A stretch of DNA of 64,000 bases from Clostridiales bacterium. GTDB taxonomy: Bacteria > Bacillota > Clostridia > Christensenellales > Borkfalkiaceae. Shown here piece after piece: positions 7,993 to 15,202 of the stretch; within the stretch, counting starts at the first letter, position 1; the number at the start of each line of letters is the position of its first letter. The translations under genes were made by a program, and so were the position numbers. The stretch spans positions 1-64,000 of the forward strand of contig SVIT01000001.1 in assembly GCA_015069365.1 (NCBI GenBank). Reading direction: 5' to 3'. The notes under the pieces are model-generated. The model was not told where the DNA came from. It ran no database searches and saw only the letters and a program-made list of their open reading frames with translations.

Positions 7993-8241
7993 ATGGGTAT
8001 CAGACAATTTTTCAAGAAAGCATTTTCCGATATGAAAGAGGACGCAAAGGCGCAGCACGAGGTAGATAAGGCGAATTTTGCCGCGGCGAAAGCAGAATCC
8101 AAAGCGCAGTGGGAAGAGGCAAAGATGACTCCCTCTCAGCGCCGTGAAAAAATGCGAAAAGACCGCGAAGCGCAAATCGCCGAAGCGAAAGAAAGAGAAG
8201 CGGCTGCACAAAAACGTATTGATGCAGTGAAGAAAAATTAA
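7993..8241 (+). CDS. Short charged helical protein of unknown function
   Basis: An 82-residue protein starting MGIRQFFKKAFSDM. The rest is almost entirely Ala, Lys, Glu, Gln and Arg in a pattern expected for one long amphipathic or coiled-coil helix (AKAESKAQWEEAKM, REAQIAEAKEREAAAQKR). The N-terminal FFKKAF segment could lie on a membrane surface. AGGAGG lies 11 bases before the ATG; the in-frame TTG at 7984 is too close to that site. It is monocistronic. No family recognised. Confidence 0.7.
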   Translation: MGIRQFFKKAFSDMKEDAKAQHEVDKANFAAAKAESKAQWEEAKMTPSQRREKMRKDREAQIAEAKEREAAAQKRIDAVKKN

Positions 8242-8378
8242 CAAAAAAGCAACCGTTTTGTCCGTTCGCTTGTCCGTATTTTCGCGCCGTTGCTGTAAAG
8301 AATAAAAACAAAAAAACCGACCAAATTTTGGTTAAACTCGTACACGGGTGGGTCGTTTTACCAAAAAGAGGAGAAAAC

Positions 8379-8402
8379 AAGGCGCGTTTTAATACGCGTC
8401 TT
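8379..8402 (-). terminator. Probable terminator of the short leftward gene
   Basis: Stem AAGGCGCG/CGCGTCTT with one G-T pair, ending at the stop codon of the gene at 8402. The T-run is interrupted, so this is weaker than the others. Confidence 0.5.
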
Positions 8403-8623
8403 TATTTCTTTTTTCTGCGTTTCGCGTACAATTCGTGACGGTATAAAAAATCGAGCGCCGCCTCTTGAGAGGGGGTGATTGTTTCTTCCGAAGGAGTGGT
8501 TTCCTCCGCTTTCTTTTGAGGGGCGGGCTCGGGAAAAGGTTCGTTTTTTTGTTCAGTCGGCTCGGAATTGCCGTTTTGAGAAAGCAGAGTTTGTAAAAAA
8601 TGGAATAAACCGAACGGTTCCAT
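8402..8623 (-). CDS. Short hypothetical protein with a Pro/Glu-rich middle
   Basis: A 73-residue protein. It has a hydrophobic-amphipathic N-terminus (MEPFGLFHFLQTLLSQ), a Pro/Glu/Thr-rich linker (EPFPEPAPQKKAEETTPSEE), and a C-terminal helix ending FLYRHELYAKRRKKK. GGAGG eight bases before the ATG at 8623 sets the start; the frame is open 33 bases further upstream but has no site there. The helix plus poly-basic tail could bind nucleic acid or membrane, but I assign no function. Confidence 0.6.
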   Translation of the reverse strand: MEPFGLFHFLQTLLSQNGNSEPTEQKNEPFPEPAPQKKAEETTPSEETITPSQEAALDFLYRHELYAKRRKKK

Positions 8624-8686
8624 AAAAAATACCCTCCAAAAATATAAAAAATTCAAGGAAAATAGCGAAAAGTCCTGCGATTTTAA

Positions 8687-8715
8687 TTGCTTTAATTGCT
8701 ATTTTGATATATAAT
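8687..8715 (+). promoter_or_regulatory. Sigma-A promoter for the large lipoprotein
   Basis: TTGCTT (8687-8692), 17-base spacer, TATAAT (8710-8715). Confidence 0.75.
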
Positions 8716-8723
8716 AGAGTATG

Positions 8724-8766
8724 CGATAATATTATCGGGATATGATATCCTCGGATATTATACCGA
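8724..8766 (+). promoter_or_regulatory. Cluster of palindromes just downstream of the promoter
   Basis: A perfect 14-base palindrome CGATAATATTATCG (8724-8737) starts at about the transcription start. It is followed by overlapping inverted repeats GGATAT-G-ATATCC and TCGG(N8)CCGA. The placement suits repressor binding or a hairpin at the 5' end of the mRNA. Confidence 0.5.
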
Positions 8767-8792
8767 TATACAATAAAAGGAGTCCTTATACA

Positions 8793-11282
8793 ATGGGGAA
8801 TAAAACGAAAAGAATACTCAGTGTTGTAGCTGCGGCTACGCTTCTTGGCGCGACGGTTGGTATGTCCGCATGCGGCAAGGATAATTACACGGGAAAAGCA
8901 TTGGCTGGCTATACGTCGGAAGGCGAAGTTACGTCCAACGGCGGTTTCGCGGTACAGAAAGGCGACTACGTTTATTTTATCAACGGCGTTGAGAACTATA
9001 CCGCTAGCAACGAATACGGCGAAGTAGTCAAAGGCGCATTGTTGCGTGCAAAACTTGCCGATTTCGAAAACGGTAAATACGACAACGTAGAAACGGTTGT
9101 TCCTATGCTGTTCGTATCGCAGAGCTATACCTCTGGTATTTTCATCTACGGCGATTACGTATATTATGCAACGCCTACGACGGACAAGGATATCAAGACG
9201 GGTGAAATTGCCAGCGACCATATTGATTTTAAGCGTGCAAAGCTTGACGGCTCGGAGACGATGAAAGACTATTATTTCCGTCTTTCCAGCAATTCGACTG
9301 ATTACCGCTTTGTTGAGGTAGGCGGCGTTGTATACTGTATGTATACGGAAGACGGCGCATTGAAATCTTACAACACGGCAACGGGCGTTACGACCGTTTT
9401 GGTTTCTGGGTCCAGCATCACGTATTATTTTGATAAGAAGGATTTGACGAATCCTAACGTTTACTACACGATGGGCGTTACCTACAACTTAGATACGGAT
9501 ATGTCCTCGACTGCGTCTTACAACCAAATCTATTGTGCAAACGCGGCAAGTACCGCAACCGTAAATGCAAGCGAAGCTTCCTATACCGTCAAGACGTACA
9601 ACGAAACGACGAAGAAGTTTGAAGCATACAGAACGTACGATTTCGATAAGGGATACTTGGAAGATAAAAACGACGAGGCGGAAGCAACGGCAAAGAAGAA
9701 CAACACCGATCCTACTGGTTTGTACGAATTTGACGATTATACGACCTATCCTTACGTAAACCTCGGTACGCTTGTTTTGGACGGCGTAGGTTCCGCTTGT
9801 GCAAAAGAACAGTACAACAACGAAAGCGAAAAGGATACGACTGCTGAAGAATTGCAGGGTTACACCTACACGATCACTCGTAACGAAAACGGCGGCGTAT
9901 ACTATACGAGAAAAGCGGTTGCTCCCGACAACAACCTTTACTTCCTTGCAGGCAAACCTGAAAATACGGTTTCCGCAAACGCAAAGGACAACGTTGATAT
10001 CGTAGCGAAAGACACGACGAATGCCAGCGACACGGCTCTGTTCGTTTCTTCCGAAAACGGTAAGCACGTTTATCTCTACGTATCGGGAACGAAGATTGTT
10101 CGCGCAACGAGAGAAAACGGCGAAACGACCGAACAGACCATCTACAATAAGGCGTCCTCGCCTAAACTTTGGAAGGTAGAAGGCAACGATCTTTACTACT
10201 ATCAGTCTGGTACGAACTCCGTAACTGGCGCAAGCACCAGCGGTAACAATCTTGTTCGTATTGATTATACTGGCTCTGCGGAAGATTATCACCTCATTCA
10301 AGGTACGGTTGCAGACGCTAAGTACAAGCCCGCTGTGGTTAAGTACGTTGATATGAACAATTCCTGGTATGCACCCGAAACCTTCGGTTCGATTCTGCTT
10401 TACTCCAACGCACAGTCCAACGCTGACGTTCCTTATAATTATATATATGCGACCAAGCTCGGCACGGCGGAAGAAATCGAAGCAAACAACGAAAAGTATT
10501 TTGACGTATACGAATATATCGAATCGTTCGAAGATAACTCGGATTTGAAAGCGCTGATGACCTACTACTTCCGTACTGGTTCGACGGCGGCTTACGAGAG
10601 CGTAAAAGACTTGTACGACGCAGAAAAGCAAGCGGATAAGTATATCATTGATGAATTCAACACCTTCATCGCAGCAACCTCTGAAAACGGAACGGAAGTT
10701 AACGGTGAAACGGTGAAACTCAACAAAGAAAGCGACTTTATTCACCTTATCAGCAAGATGACGGATGCGGATATCGAAGCAATCAACGCAAGCTGGGCTG
10801 AAACCCTTCGTGTAGAAGAGGAAGAAGAAATCGAAAGCGGTATGGATACTTGGCAGATCTGCTTGATCATCGCAGCAAGCGTAATCGTTGTAGCAACGGC
10901 TGTTGCAGTACCCGTGATCATGCTCAGCAAGAAGAAAGCACAGCGCGAAGCAGCGGAAAGAACGGTCAACGCATACAAGCGTAAGAAGATCGACACCACC
11001 GACGACAAGAGTATCGACGTTTATGCAACGGAAGAACCTGCAGAAACGACGGAAGAAACTCCTGCAGAGGAAGTTCCCGCGGAAGAATCCGTAGAGGAAA
11101 CTGTTGAAGAAACTGTTGAAGAAACGGTTGAGGAAGCACCTGCGGAAGAAACCGCTCCTGTTGAAACGCCTGTTGAAACGCCCGCAGAAGAAGCTGCGCC
11201 TGCACCTGCTCCTGCAGAAGAAAAAACGGAAGAAAAGGTTGAAGAACCTACTGTTTCCGAAGAAAACACGACAAACGAATAA
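8793..11282 (+). CDS. Large lipoprotein with a C-terminal membrane anchor and Pro/Glu-rich tail
   Basis: An 829-residue protein with a lipobox at Cys27 (GMSAC). About 650 exported residues follow, rich in Tyr, Thr and Asp. They contain repeated short units such as KGDYVYFING, YGDYVYYATP and VGGVVYCMYT, suggesting a beta-propeller-like domain built from YVYY-type strands. A single transmembrane helix lies at about 685-710, followed by basic residues (SKKKAQRE). The final 100 or so residues are an acidic PAEE/VEET repeat tail, probably cytoplasmic. AAAGGAG sets the start. Two anchors on one protein, with a long exported domain between, would suit a surface sensor or scaffold. No function is assigned. 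Confidence 0.8.
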   Translation: MGNKTKRILSVVAAATLLGATVGMSACGKDNYTGKALAGYTSEGEVTSNGGFAVQKGDYVYFINGVENYTASNEYGEVVKGALLRAKLADFENGKYDNVETVVPMLFVSQSYTSGIFIYGDYVYYATPTTDKDIKTGEIASDHIDFKRAKLDGSETMKDYYFRLSSNSTDYRFVEVGGVVYCMYTEDGALKSYNTATGVTTVLVSGSSITYYFDKKDLTNPNVYYTMGVTYNLDTDMSSTASYNQIYCANAASTATVNASEASYTVKTYNETTKKFEAYRTYDFDKGYLEDKNDEAEATAKKNNTDPTGLYEFDDYTTYPYVNLGTLVLDGVGSACAKEQYNNESEKDTTAEELQGYTYTITRNENGGVYYTRKAVAPDNNLYFLAGKPENTVSANAKDNVDIVAKDTTNASDTALFVSSENGKHVYLYVSGTKIVRATRENGETTEQTIYNKASSPKLWKVEGNDLYYYQSGTNSVTGASTSGNNLVRIDYTGSAEDYHLIQGTVADAKYKPAVVKYVDMNNSWYAPETFGSILLYSNAQSNADVPYNYIYATKLGTAEEIEANNEKYFDVYEYIESFEDNSDLKALMTYYFRTGSTAAYESVKDLYDAEKQADKYIIDEFNTFIAATSENGTEVNGETVKLNKESDFIHLISKMTDADIEAINASWAETLRVEEEEEIESGMDTWQICLIIAASVIVVATAVAVPVIMLSKKKAQREAAERTVNAYKRKKIDTTDDKSIDVYATEEPAETTEETPAEEVPAEESVEETVEETVEETVEEAPAEETAPVETPVETPAEEAAPAPAPAEEKTEEKVEEPTVSEENTTNE

Positions 11283-11287
11283 TAAGG

Positions 11288-11322
11288 AAAAGAGTCGTTT
11301 CTAACAAGAAACGACTCTTTCT
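11288..11322 (+). terminator. Intrinsic terminator
   Basis: Long stem AAAGAGTCGTTTCT/AGAAACGACTCTTT followed by CTTTCT. Confidence 0.88.
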
Positions 11323-11378
11323 TTCTAAAAAGAAAAGATTTTTTAAAAAAAGTTTAAAAAAATAGGCAAAAAACAGTT

Positions 11379-11407
11379 TACAAAAATACGATTTCTTAAT
11401 ATAATAT
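11379..11407 (+). promoter_or_regulatory. Sigma-A promoter
   Basis: TTTACA (11379-11384), 17-base spacer, TATAAT (11402-11407), ahead of the acidic zinc-ribbon protein. Confidence 0.8.
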
Positions 11408-11447
11408 AGCAAAATCACTATGTGAGTGAAAAGAGGGAAAAATCAGT

Positions 11448-11981
11448 ATGGCGAGATATATCATTTGCCCCAGATGCGAATTAAACTTTATCGACGCGGA
11501 CGAACAGGAATTTTGCGAAGTCTGCTTAAAGGAGCTTAGCGGCGAAAAGACGTTTGCAGACGGTTTGGATGCAGAAGAAAACATTGAAGAAACGGAACTT
11601 TGTCCTATTTGCGGAGAGAACTACATGGTTCTTGGCGAAAAGATGTGTGAAGAATGCAAGAAAAAGCAATCTGTTTACGACGAGGAAGAAGAGGAAGACG
11701 AAGATAAGGAAGACGCGTCCTGGCGCAGCTACCTTGACGACGAGGAAGAAGAGCTTGACCTTGGTATTCCCGATTCCGAATTTGACGAGGAAGAGGAAGA
11801 AGAGGAAGAAGAGGAAATTATCGAAGAGGAAGACGATTTCGAATACGTTTCCGCAGACGATTATTACGATATGGATGACGATGACGACGATGACGATGAT
11901 GATTTTGATTCATTCGATGATGACGACGCACCCACTCCCAAAACCAGAAAGAAAAAGAAAAACGATGACGATGATTTCTAA
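11448..11981 (+). CDS. Zinc-ribbon protein with a very acidic tail
   Basis: A 177-residue protein of two halves. The first 72 residues hold two pairs of CxxC knuckles: C8xxC11 with C23xxC26, and C52xxC55 with C67xxC70. They look like two small treble-clef or ribbon zinc sites. The remainder is extremely acidic, including an uninterrupted run of ten Glu and another of ten Asp, and ends in a basic patch (TRKKKK) then DDDDF. Such tails can mimic nucleic acid or act as chaperone-like tethers, but that is inference. It is monocistronic. The family was not recognised. Confidence 0.75.
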   Translation: MARYIICPRCELNFIDADEQEFCEVCLKELSGEKTFADGLDAEENIEETELCPICGENYMVLGEKMCEECKKKQSVYDEEEEEDEDKEDASWRSYLDDEEEELDLGIPDSEFDEEEEEEEEEEIIEEEDDFEYVSADDYYDMDDDDDDDDDDFDSFDDDDAPTPKTRKKKKNDDDDF

Positions 11982-11987
11982 AAAGAA

Positions 11988-12014
11988 AGACCCACAGGTG
12001 ATCCCTGTGGGTCT
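11988..12014. terminator. Bidirectional terminator between convergent genes
   Basis: Stem AGACCCACAGG/CCTGTGGGTCT. It serves the acidic protein on the plus strand and the small coupled genes on the minus strand. Confidence 0.82.
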
Positions 12015-12018
12015 AATT

Positions 12019-12174
12019 TTATAGATCGTCTGCGTCCTGTACGGGTACTTCCCGTTTGTTTTTCGGCCGTCCCGTATAGCTGCCGTTCACGTCCGTATTT
12101 GACACCCCGCCGATAACGTCCAAAGCCTTTTGGGTGGGGGCAGGTACGCGTTTAACTGTACGTTTCGCCGACAT
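12019..12174 (-). CDS. 51-residue hypothetical protein ending in PVQDADDL
   Basis: A short protein with a basic start (MSAKRTVKRVPAPTQKALD), a Gly/Asn/Thr middle (DVNGSYTGRP) and the acidic end PVQDADDL. The DVNGSYTGRP and PVQDADDL segments look like a conserved small Clostridia protein family, though no function comes with that. Its ATG overlaps the upstream gene's stop as TGATG, so translation is probably coupled. It ends at the bidirectional terminator. Too short to be certain on coding statistics, but the coupling and clean end make it credible. Confidence 0.65.
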   Translation of the reverse strand: MSAKRTVKRVPAPTQKALDVIGGVSNTDVNGSYTGRPKNKREVPVQDADDL

Positions 12175-12320
12175 CAGTCGTTGTTACCGCCGTGGCTGTA
12201 ATCGTTATAACCGCAGTTTTTATTGTTGTTTTGGCTGTTCTTGTTGCCGCAGTTTTTATTGCCGCAATTTTTTGTTTTCTGGTTGTTTTGGTTGTTCTGA
12301 TTGTTCTGGTTGTTTCTCAT
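12174..12320 (-). CDS. 48-residue Asn/Gln-rich protein with NCG repeats
   Basis: A very short protein made mostly of Asn and Gln: MRNNQNNQNNQNNQ, then three Asn-Cys-Gly units separated by Lys/Asn-rich spacers, ending YSHGGNND. AAAGGAGA eight bases before the ATG at 12320 supports translation. It overlaps the next gene by its stop codon (TGATG). The composition is prion-like. The regular NCG units might bind metal or form disulfides, and Asn/Gln-rich peptides of this size also occur among spore-coat proteins. All of that is inference. Confidence 0.6.
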   Translation of the reverse strand: MRNNQNNQNNQNNQKTKNCGNKNCGNKNSQNNNKNCGYNDYSHGGNND

Positions 12321-12386
12321 AATATTCTCCTTTTTAATATAAAGGCAGCGCGATGAAAGGCGTCCTACAAAAGCGTCGGTGCAGCG

Positions 12387-12983
12387 TTATTCGCGCACAC
12401 CTTCAAAGGGCAAATGCAGATCCACGTAGCCTTGTTCCGCTTTACAAAGAGGACAAATCTTCCATGCTTCTTCCGCAACGTGCATATAACCGCACTCACT
12501 GCAGATCCAAAGAATGGGACTTTCGCTCTTATACAGCGTACCGTTTCTCACGCCGTCGTGCAGATACTGAAAGACAATCTTATGCTGACCTTCCACCTCT
12601 GCGATCATCTTATATAAAGCGGCGATATCTTCAAAACCTTCTTTCTTCGCCGTTACGGCAAAAGAAGGGTAGATGTCTTCCGTTTCATTTTTTTCGTCCA
12701 TGGCAGAAAATTTTAAACCTTCTTCCAAAGTGCCCATGTGGAAAGGATACCCTGCGTCAAACGTAATATTTTCTCGGCTGCCCGTTTTCTCGATAATCTT
12801 ATTGAAAAATTGGGTTGCGTGCAACGTTTCGTTCTTCGCGATCGTACGCACCGCGTCCGCCAAAGTTTTCAAACCTTCTTTCATGGCAAGCTTTGCAACC
12901 ATCTGGTAACGCATGCCTGCCTGGCATTCTCCTGCGAAACTACGCGCAAGATTTTTAAAAGTTTCTGTTTTATCAAATTCCAT
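12387..12983 (-). CDS. Rubrerythrin
   Basis: A 198-residue non-haem iron protein, usually a peroxide reductase in anaerobes. The N-terminal four-helix ferritin-like domain has diiron ligand candidates E19, E52xxH55 and E131xxH134. The C-terminal rubredoxin-like domain has the iron ligands C161, C164, C177 and C180. The second ATG (12983) is preferred over 12989, because GGGAGA is seven bases before it and almost abuts the first. A PerR/Fur-type regulator lies about 4.3 kb away, which may be a functional link to oxidative stress. Confidence 0.92.
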   Translation of the reverse strand: MEFDKTETFKNLARSFAGECQAGMRYQMVAKLAMKEGLKTLADAVRTIAKNETLHATQFFNKIIEKTGSRENITFDAGYPFHMGTLEEGLKFSAMDEKNETEDIYPSFAVTAKKEGFEDIAALYKMIAEVEGQHKIVFQYLHDGVRNGTLYKSESPILWICSECGYMHVAEEAWKICPLCKAEQGYVDLHLPFEGVRE

Positions 12984-13135
12984 ATACATCTCTCCCGTTA
13001 TGCTTTTGAGGGACGCCGATTCATCGTCGTCGCCTTCGAAAATCAGTATGTCTAAAAAATCTTTCTTTATCCGTAAAAAGTAATTGACAATCTATTCCAA
13101 AGTTTTTCAAAATATTTTTTTATCGGGTAAAACGC

Positions 13136-13164
13136 TTGCAAAATCCCGAAAACTGCTGTACAAT
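13136..13164 (+). promoter_or_regulatory. Sigma-A promoter for trmL
   Basis: TTGCAA (13136-13141), 17-base spacer, TACAAT (13159-13164). I found no clear leftward promoter for the rubrerythrin gene in 12990-13135. Confidence 0.72.
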
Positions 13165-13258
13165 AGATAAGGAGAAAACGAGGGGGTGACGGTGCTAAAA
13201 ATTGTTCATCGCATACATGCCCCCTTCCTTTACATAATATATAAGATAGGAGAGAAAT

Positions 13259-13765
13259 ATGTTCCACATTGTTTTGGTCGAACCGGAAATTCCTCAAAAC
13301 GCAGGCAATATCGCGCGCACGTGCGCGGCAACGGGTACGCACCTGCACATGATTCGTCCTCTTGGATTTGAGGTGACGGACAAATATTTAAAACGCGCAG
13401 GGCTTGATTATTGGCATTTGGTCGAGATATCCTATTATGATAGCTTTGACGAACTGCGTGCAAAATACCCCGAAAACAGATTTTTCTTTTTTACGACAAA
13501 GGGGCGTCACCGTCACAGTGACGTGACCTTTGGCGACGGAGATTTTTTGGTCTTTGGAAAAGAGACGAAGGGTTTGCCTGAGGAGTTGTTGTTAAAGCAC
13601 GAGGGGGAGTGCTTGCGTATCCCTATGTTCTCCGCGGCGCGCTCGCTCAATCTTAGCAACTCTGTCGCAGTCGCGCTGTACGAGGCGCTTCGCCAAAACG
13701 ATTACGAGGGTTTGTTGGAAGAGGGAGAATTACACGAACACAGCTGGGACGAGGCACAGCAATAA
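13259..13765 (+). CDS. trmL: tRNA (cytidine/uridine-2'-O-)-methyltransferase TrmL
   Basis: A 168-residue SPOUT-class methyltransferase that methylates the ribose of the wobble base in tRNA-Leu species using S-adenosylmethionine. N-terminal LVEPEIPQNAGNIARTCAATG, the FGKETKGLP motif and the trefoil-knot segment RSLNLSNSVAVALYEAL are all present. Length is normal. The start is supported by AGGAGAG. The gene is followed by spoIIR after about 75 bases containing a hairpin that may both end this transcript and hide the spoIIR ribosome binding site. Confidence 0.93.
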   Translation: MFHIVLVEPEIPQNAGNIARTCAATGTHLHMIRPLGFEVTDKYLKRAGLDYWHLVEISYYDSFDELRAKYPENRFFFFTTKGRHRHSDVTFGDGDFLVFGKETKGLPEELLLKHEGECLRIPMFSAARSLNLSNSVAVALYEALRQNDYEGLLEEGELHEHSWDEAQQ

Positions 13766-13779
13766 TTTTTCATTTCACA

Positions 13780-13807
13780 GTATAAAGTCATAAAAATCGG
13801 TCAATAA
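13780..13807 (+). promoter_or_regulatory. Possible sigma-F promoter for spoIIR
   Basis: GTATA (13780-13784), 14-base spacer, then GGTCAATAA (13799-13807). It resembles the sigma-F/G type -35 and the GG-led sigma-F -10, though the spacer is one base short and the -10 is imperfect. spoIIR is transcribed by sigma-F in Bacillus. Confidence 0.4.
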
Positions 13808-13839
13808 CTTCCGTGTGCAGAGCACGGAGGTTATTTTTT
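13806..13839 (+). terminator. Hairpin that ends trmL and covers the spoIIR ribosome binding site
   Basis: Ten-base-pair stem AACTTCCGTG (13806-13815) with CACGGAGGTT (13823-13832), followed by ATTTTTTA. The 3' arm contains the ACGGAGG that serves spoIIR. Confidence 0.7.
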
Positions 13840-14376
13840 ATGAGAAATATTTGCATAATTTTTTTATTGTCAATCATAATAAGTTTAACGGCATTCGGTT
13901 TTGTCGGTAGAAACGATGGACAGACGGTGCAGGGAAAAGAATATTTACGTATCCACATTCGTGCTGATTCCAACGAGGACGAGGCACAGGCGGTGAAATA
14001 CACCGTGCGAGATCGCGTGGTGGAATATTTAACCCCGCTTGTTGCGGAATATGAGGATATGGAAGAGGCGAAAAAAGGGATACGATCGCGCTTGGCCGAG
14101 ATTGAAAATGTAGCGAAAAAAACACTGCAAGAAGAGGGGTTCTCCTACGGAGCAAGGGCGCAGATCAAGCAGGAATATTTTCCTACTCGCGTCTATGACG
14201 AATACGTTTTATCCGCTGGAGAATACACAGCCCTGATTTTGGAACTGGGCAAAGGCAAAGGCGATAATTGGTGGTGTGTGGTCTATCCCCCCCTTTGTTT
14301 TGCGGCAACGAACACGAACGTAATCTATAAAAGCAAGATCAAAGAAATCATAGAAAACTGGAAGAAAAATCCCTAA
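13840..14376 (+). CDS. spoIIR: Stage II sporulation protein R
   Basis: A 178-residue secreted signalling protein. In Bacillus it is made in the forespore under sigma-F and triggers SpoIIGA to process pro-sigma-E in the mother cell. The hydrophobic N-terminal segment ICIIFLLSIIISLTAFGFVG exports it. Family features include LRIHIRADSNEDEAQAVKYTVRD near the start, FPTRVYDEYVLSAGEYTAL in the middle and the characteristic GKGDNWWCVVYPPLCF. The ATG at 13840 is correctly spaced from ACGGAGG. Its presence shows that the organism has the core endospore programme. Confidence 0.93.
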   Translation: MRNICIIFLLSIIISLTAFGFVGRNDGQTVQGKEYLRIHIRADSNEDEAQAVKYTVRDRVVEYLTPLVAEYEDMEEAKKGIRSRLAEIENVAKKTLQEEGFSYGARAQIKQEYFPTRVYDEYVLSAGEYTALILELGKGKGDNWWCVVYPPLCFAATNTNVIYKSKIKEIIENWKKNP

Positions 14377-14431
14377 ACGGAGGGGGCAGGTATGCGTTGA
14401 GTTTGTTTTTTACATAGGAGGAAGAAAAGGA

Positions 14432-15184
14432 ATGAAGAAGTCAACGAAAAAGCTGGCGCTTGCGTCGCTTGCCCTGGCGGTTTGTTTGCCTACCGCGTCC
14501 GTAGGGATCATAAAGGCGGCGCGCGCGCAAGAACCTGCGGCGTATGAAACGGAAACAATCGTTAGCGCCGCTGTTTTAAAACAAGGCTCGAAAGGCGGCG
14601 AAGTAAAAGAAGTACAACGTCGCTTAAAACTTTGGGGATATTATAAAGGAAGTGTGGACGGAGTGTTCGGCGCAGGTACGCGCTCAGCGGTCATCTCTTT
14701 CCAAAAGAAGAACGGTTTAACGGCAGACGGCGTCGTGGGAAAATCTACGTATAAGGCGTTGGGTATGACCAGCTCGTACGAAATTCTTGCAGGACAAGCT
14801 TCGTCGAATAGCGGCAACGTCAACGGCTTTTCCTCGTCGGAGATCTATCTTCTCGCAAAGACGATCTATGCCGAGGGGAGAGGGGAGCCGTACACTGGCC
14901 AGGTCGCGATCGGCGCGGTGGTTTTAAATCGGGTGCGCAACAGTGCTTTTCCCAACACCATTTCAGGCGTGGTATATCAAAAACACGCGTTCACGGCGGT
15001 GGCCGACGGACAAATCAACTTAACTCCCAACGAAACGGCAATGAAAGCGGCAAAAGACGCGATCAACGGTTGGGATCCAACTGGCGGCGCGCTGTATTAT
15101 TATAATCCTGCCGTCGCAACGAGTTCTTGGATATTCAGCCGTCCGACTGTGACGGTGATCGGGAAACACGTGTTTGCCATTTAA
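14432..15184 (+). CDS. sleB: Spore cortex-lytic enzyme SleB
   Basis: A 250-residue germination-specific lytic transglycosylase that degrades spore cortex peptidoglycan. It has an N-terminal signal peptide (hydrophobic core to about residue 30), a peptidoglycan-binding domain at about 50-110 (VQRRLKLWGYYKGSVDGVFG, AVISFQKKNGL), and a C-terminal hydrolase_2 domain. The catalytic Glu148 is in TIYAEGRGEP, followed by GQVAIGAVVLNRV. AGGAGG precedes the ATG. ypeB follows after 18 bases, the standard sleB-ypeB operon. Confidence 0.94.
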   Translation: MKKSTKKLALASLALAVCLPTASVGIIKAARAQEPAAYETETIVSAAVLKQGSKGGEVKEVQRRLKLWGYYKGSVDGVFGAGTRSAVISFQKKNGLTADGVVGKSTYKALGMTSSYEILAGQASSNSGNVNGFSSSEIYLLAKTIYAEGRGEPYTGQVAIGAVVLNRVRNSAFPNTISGVVYQKHAFTAVADGQINLTPNETAMKAAKDAINGWDPTGGALYYYNPAVATSSWIFSRPTVTVIGKHVFAI

Positions 15185-15202
15185 GGTTAGGGGGAGAGAA
15201 GA

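Noticed and set aside
13186-13258. A leader peptide before trmL
   Set aside because: A GTG-started frame exists but runs into trmL in another frame, with no attenuator structure around it.
14387-14431. A sigma-G promoter for sleB
   Set aside because: GTATG is followed by CATAGGA at a spacing of 18 rather than about 15, and the -10 fits poorly.
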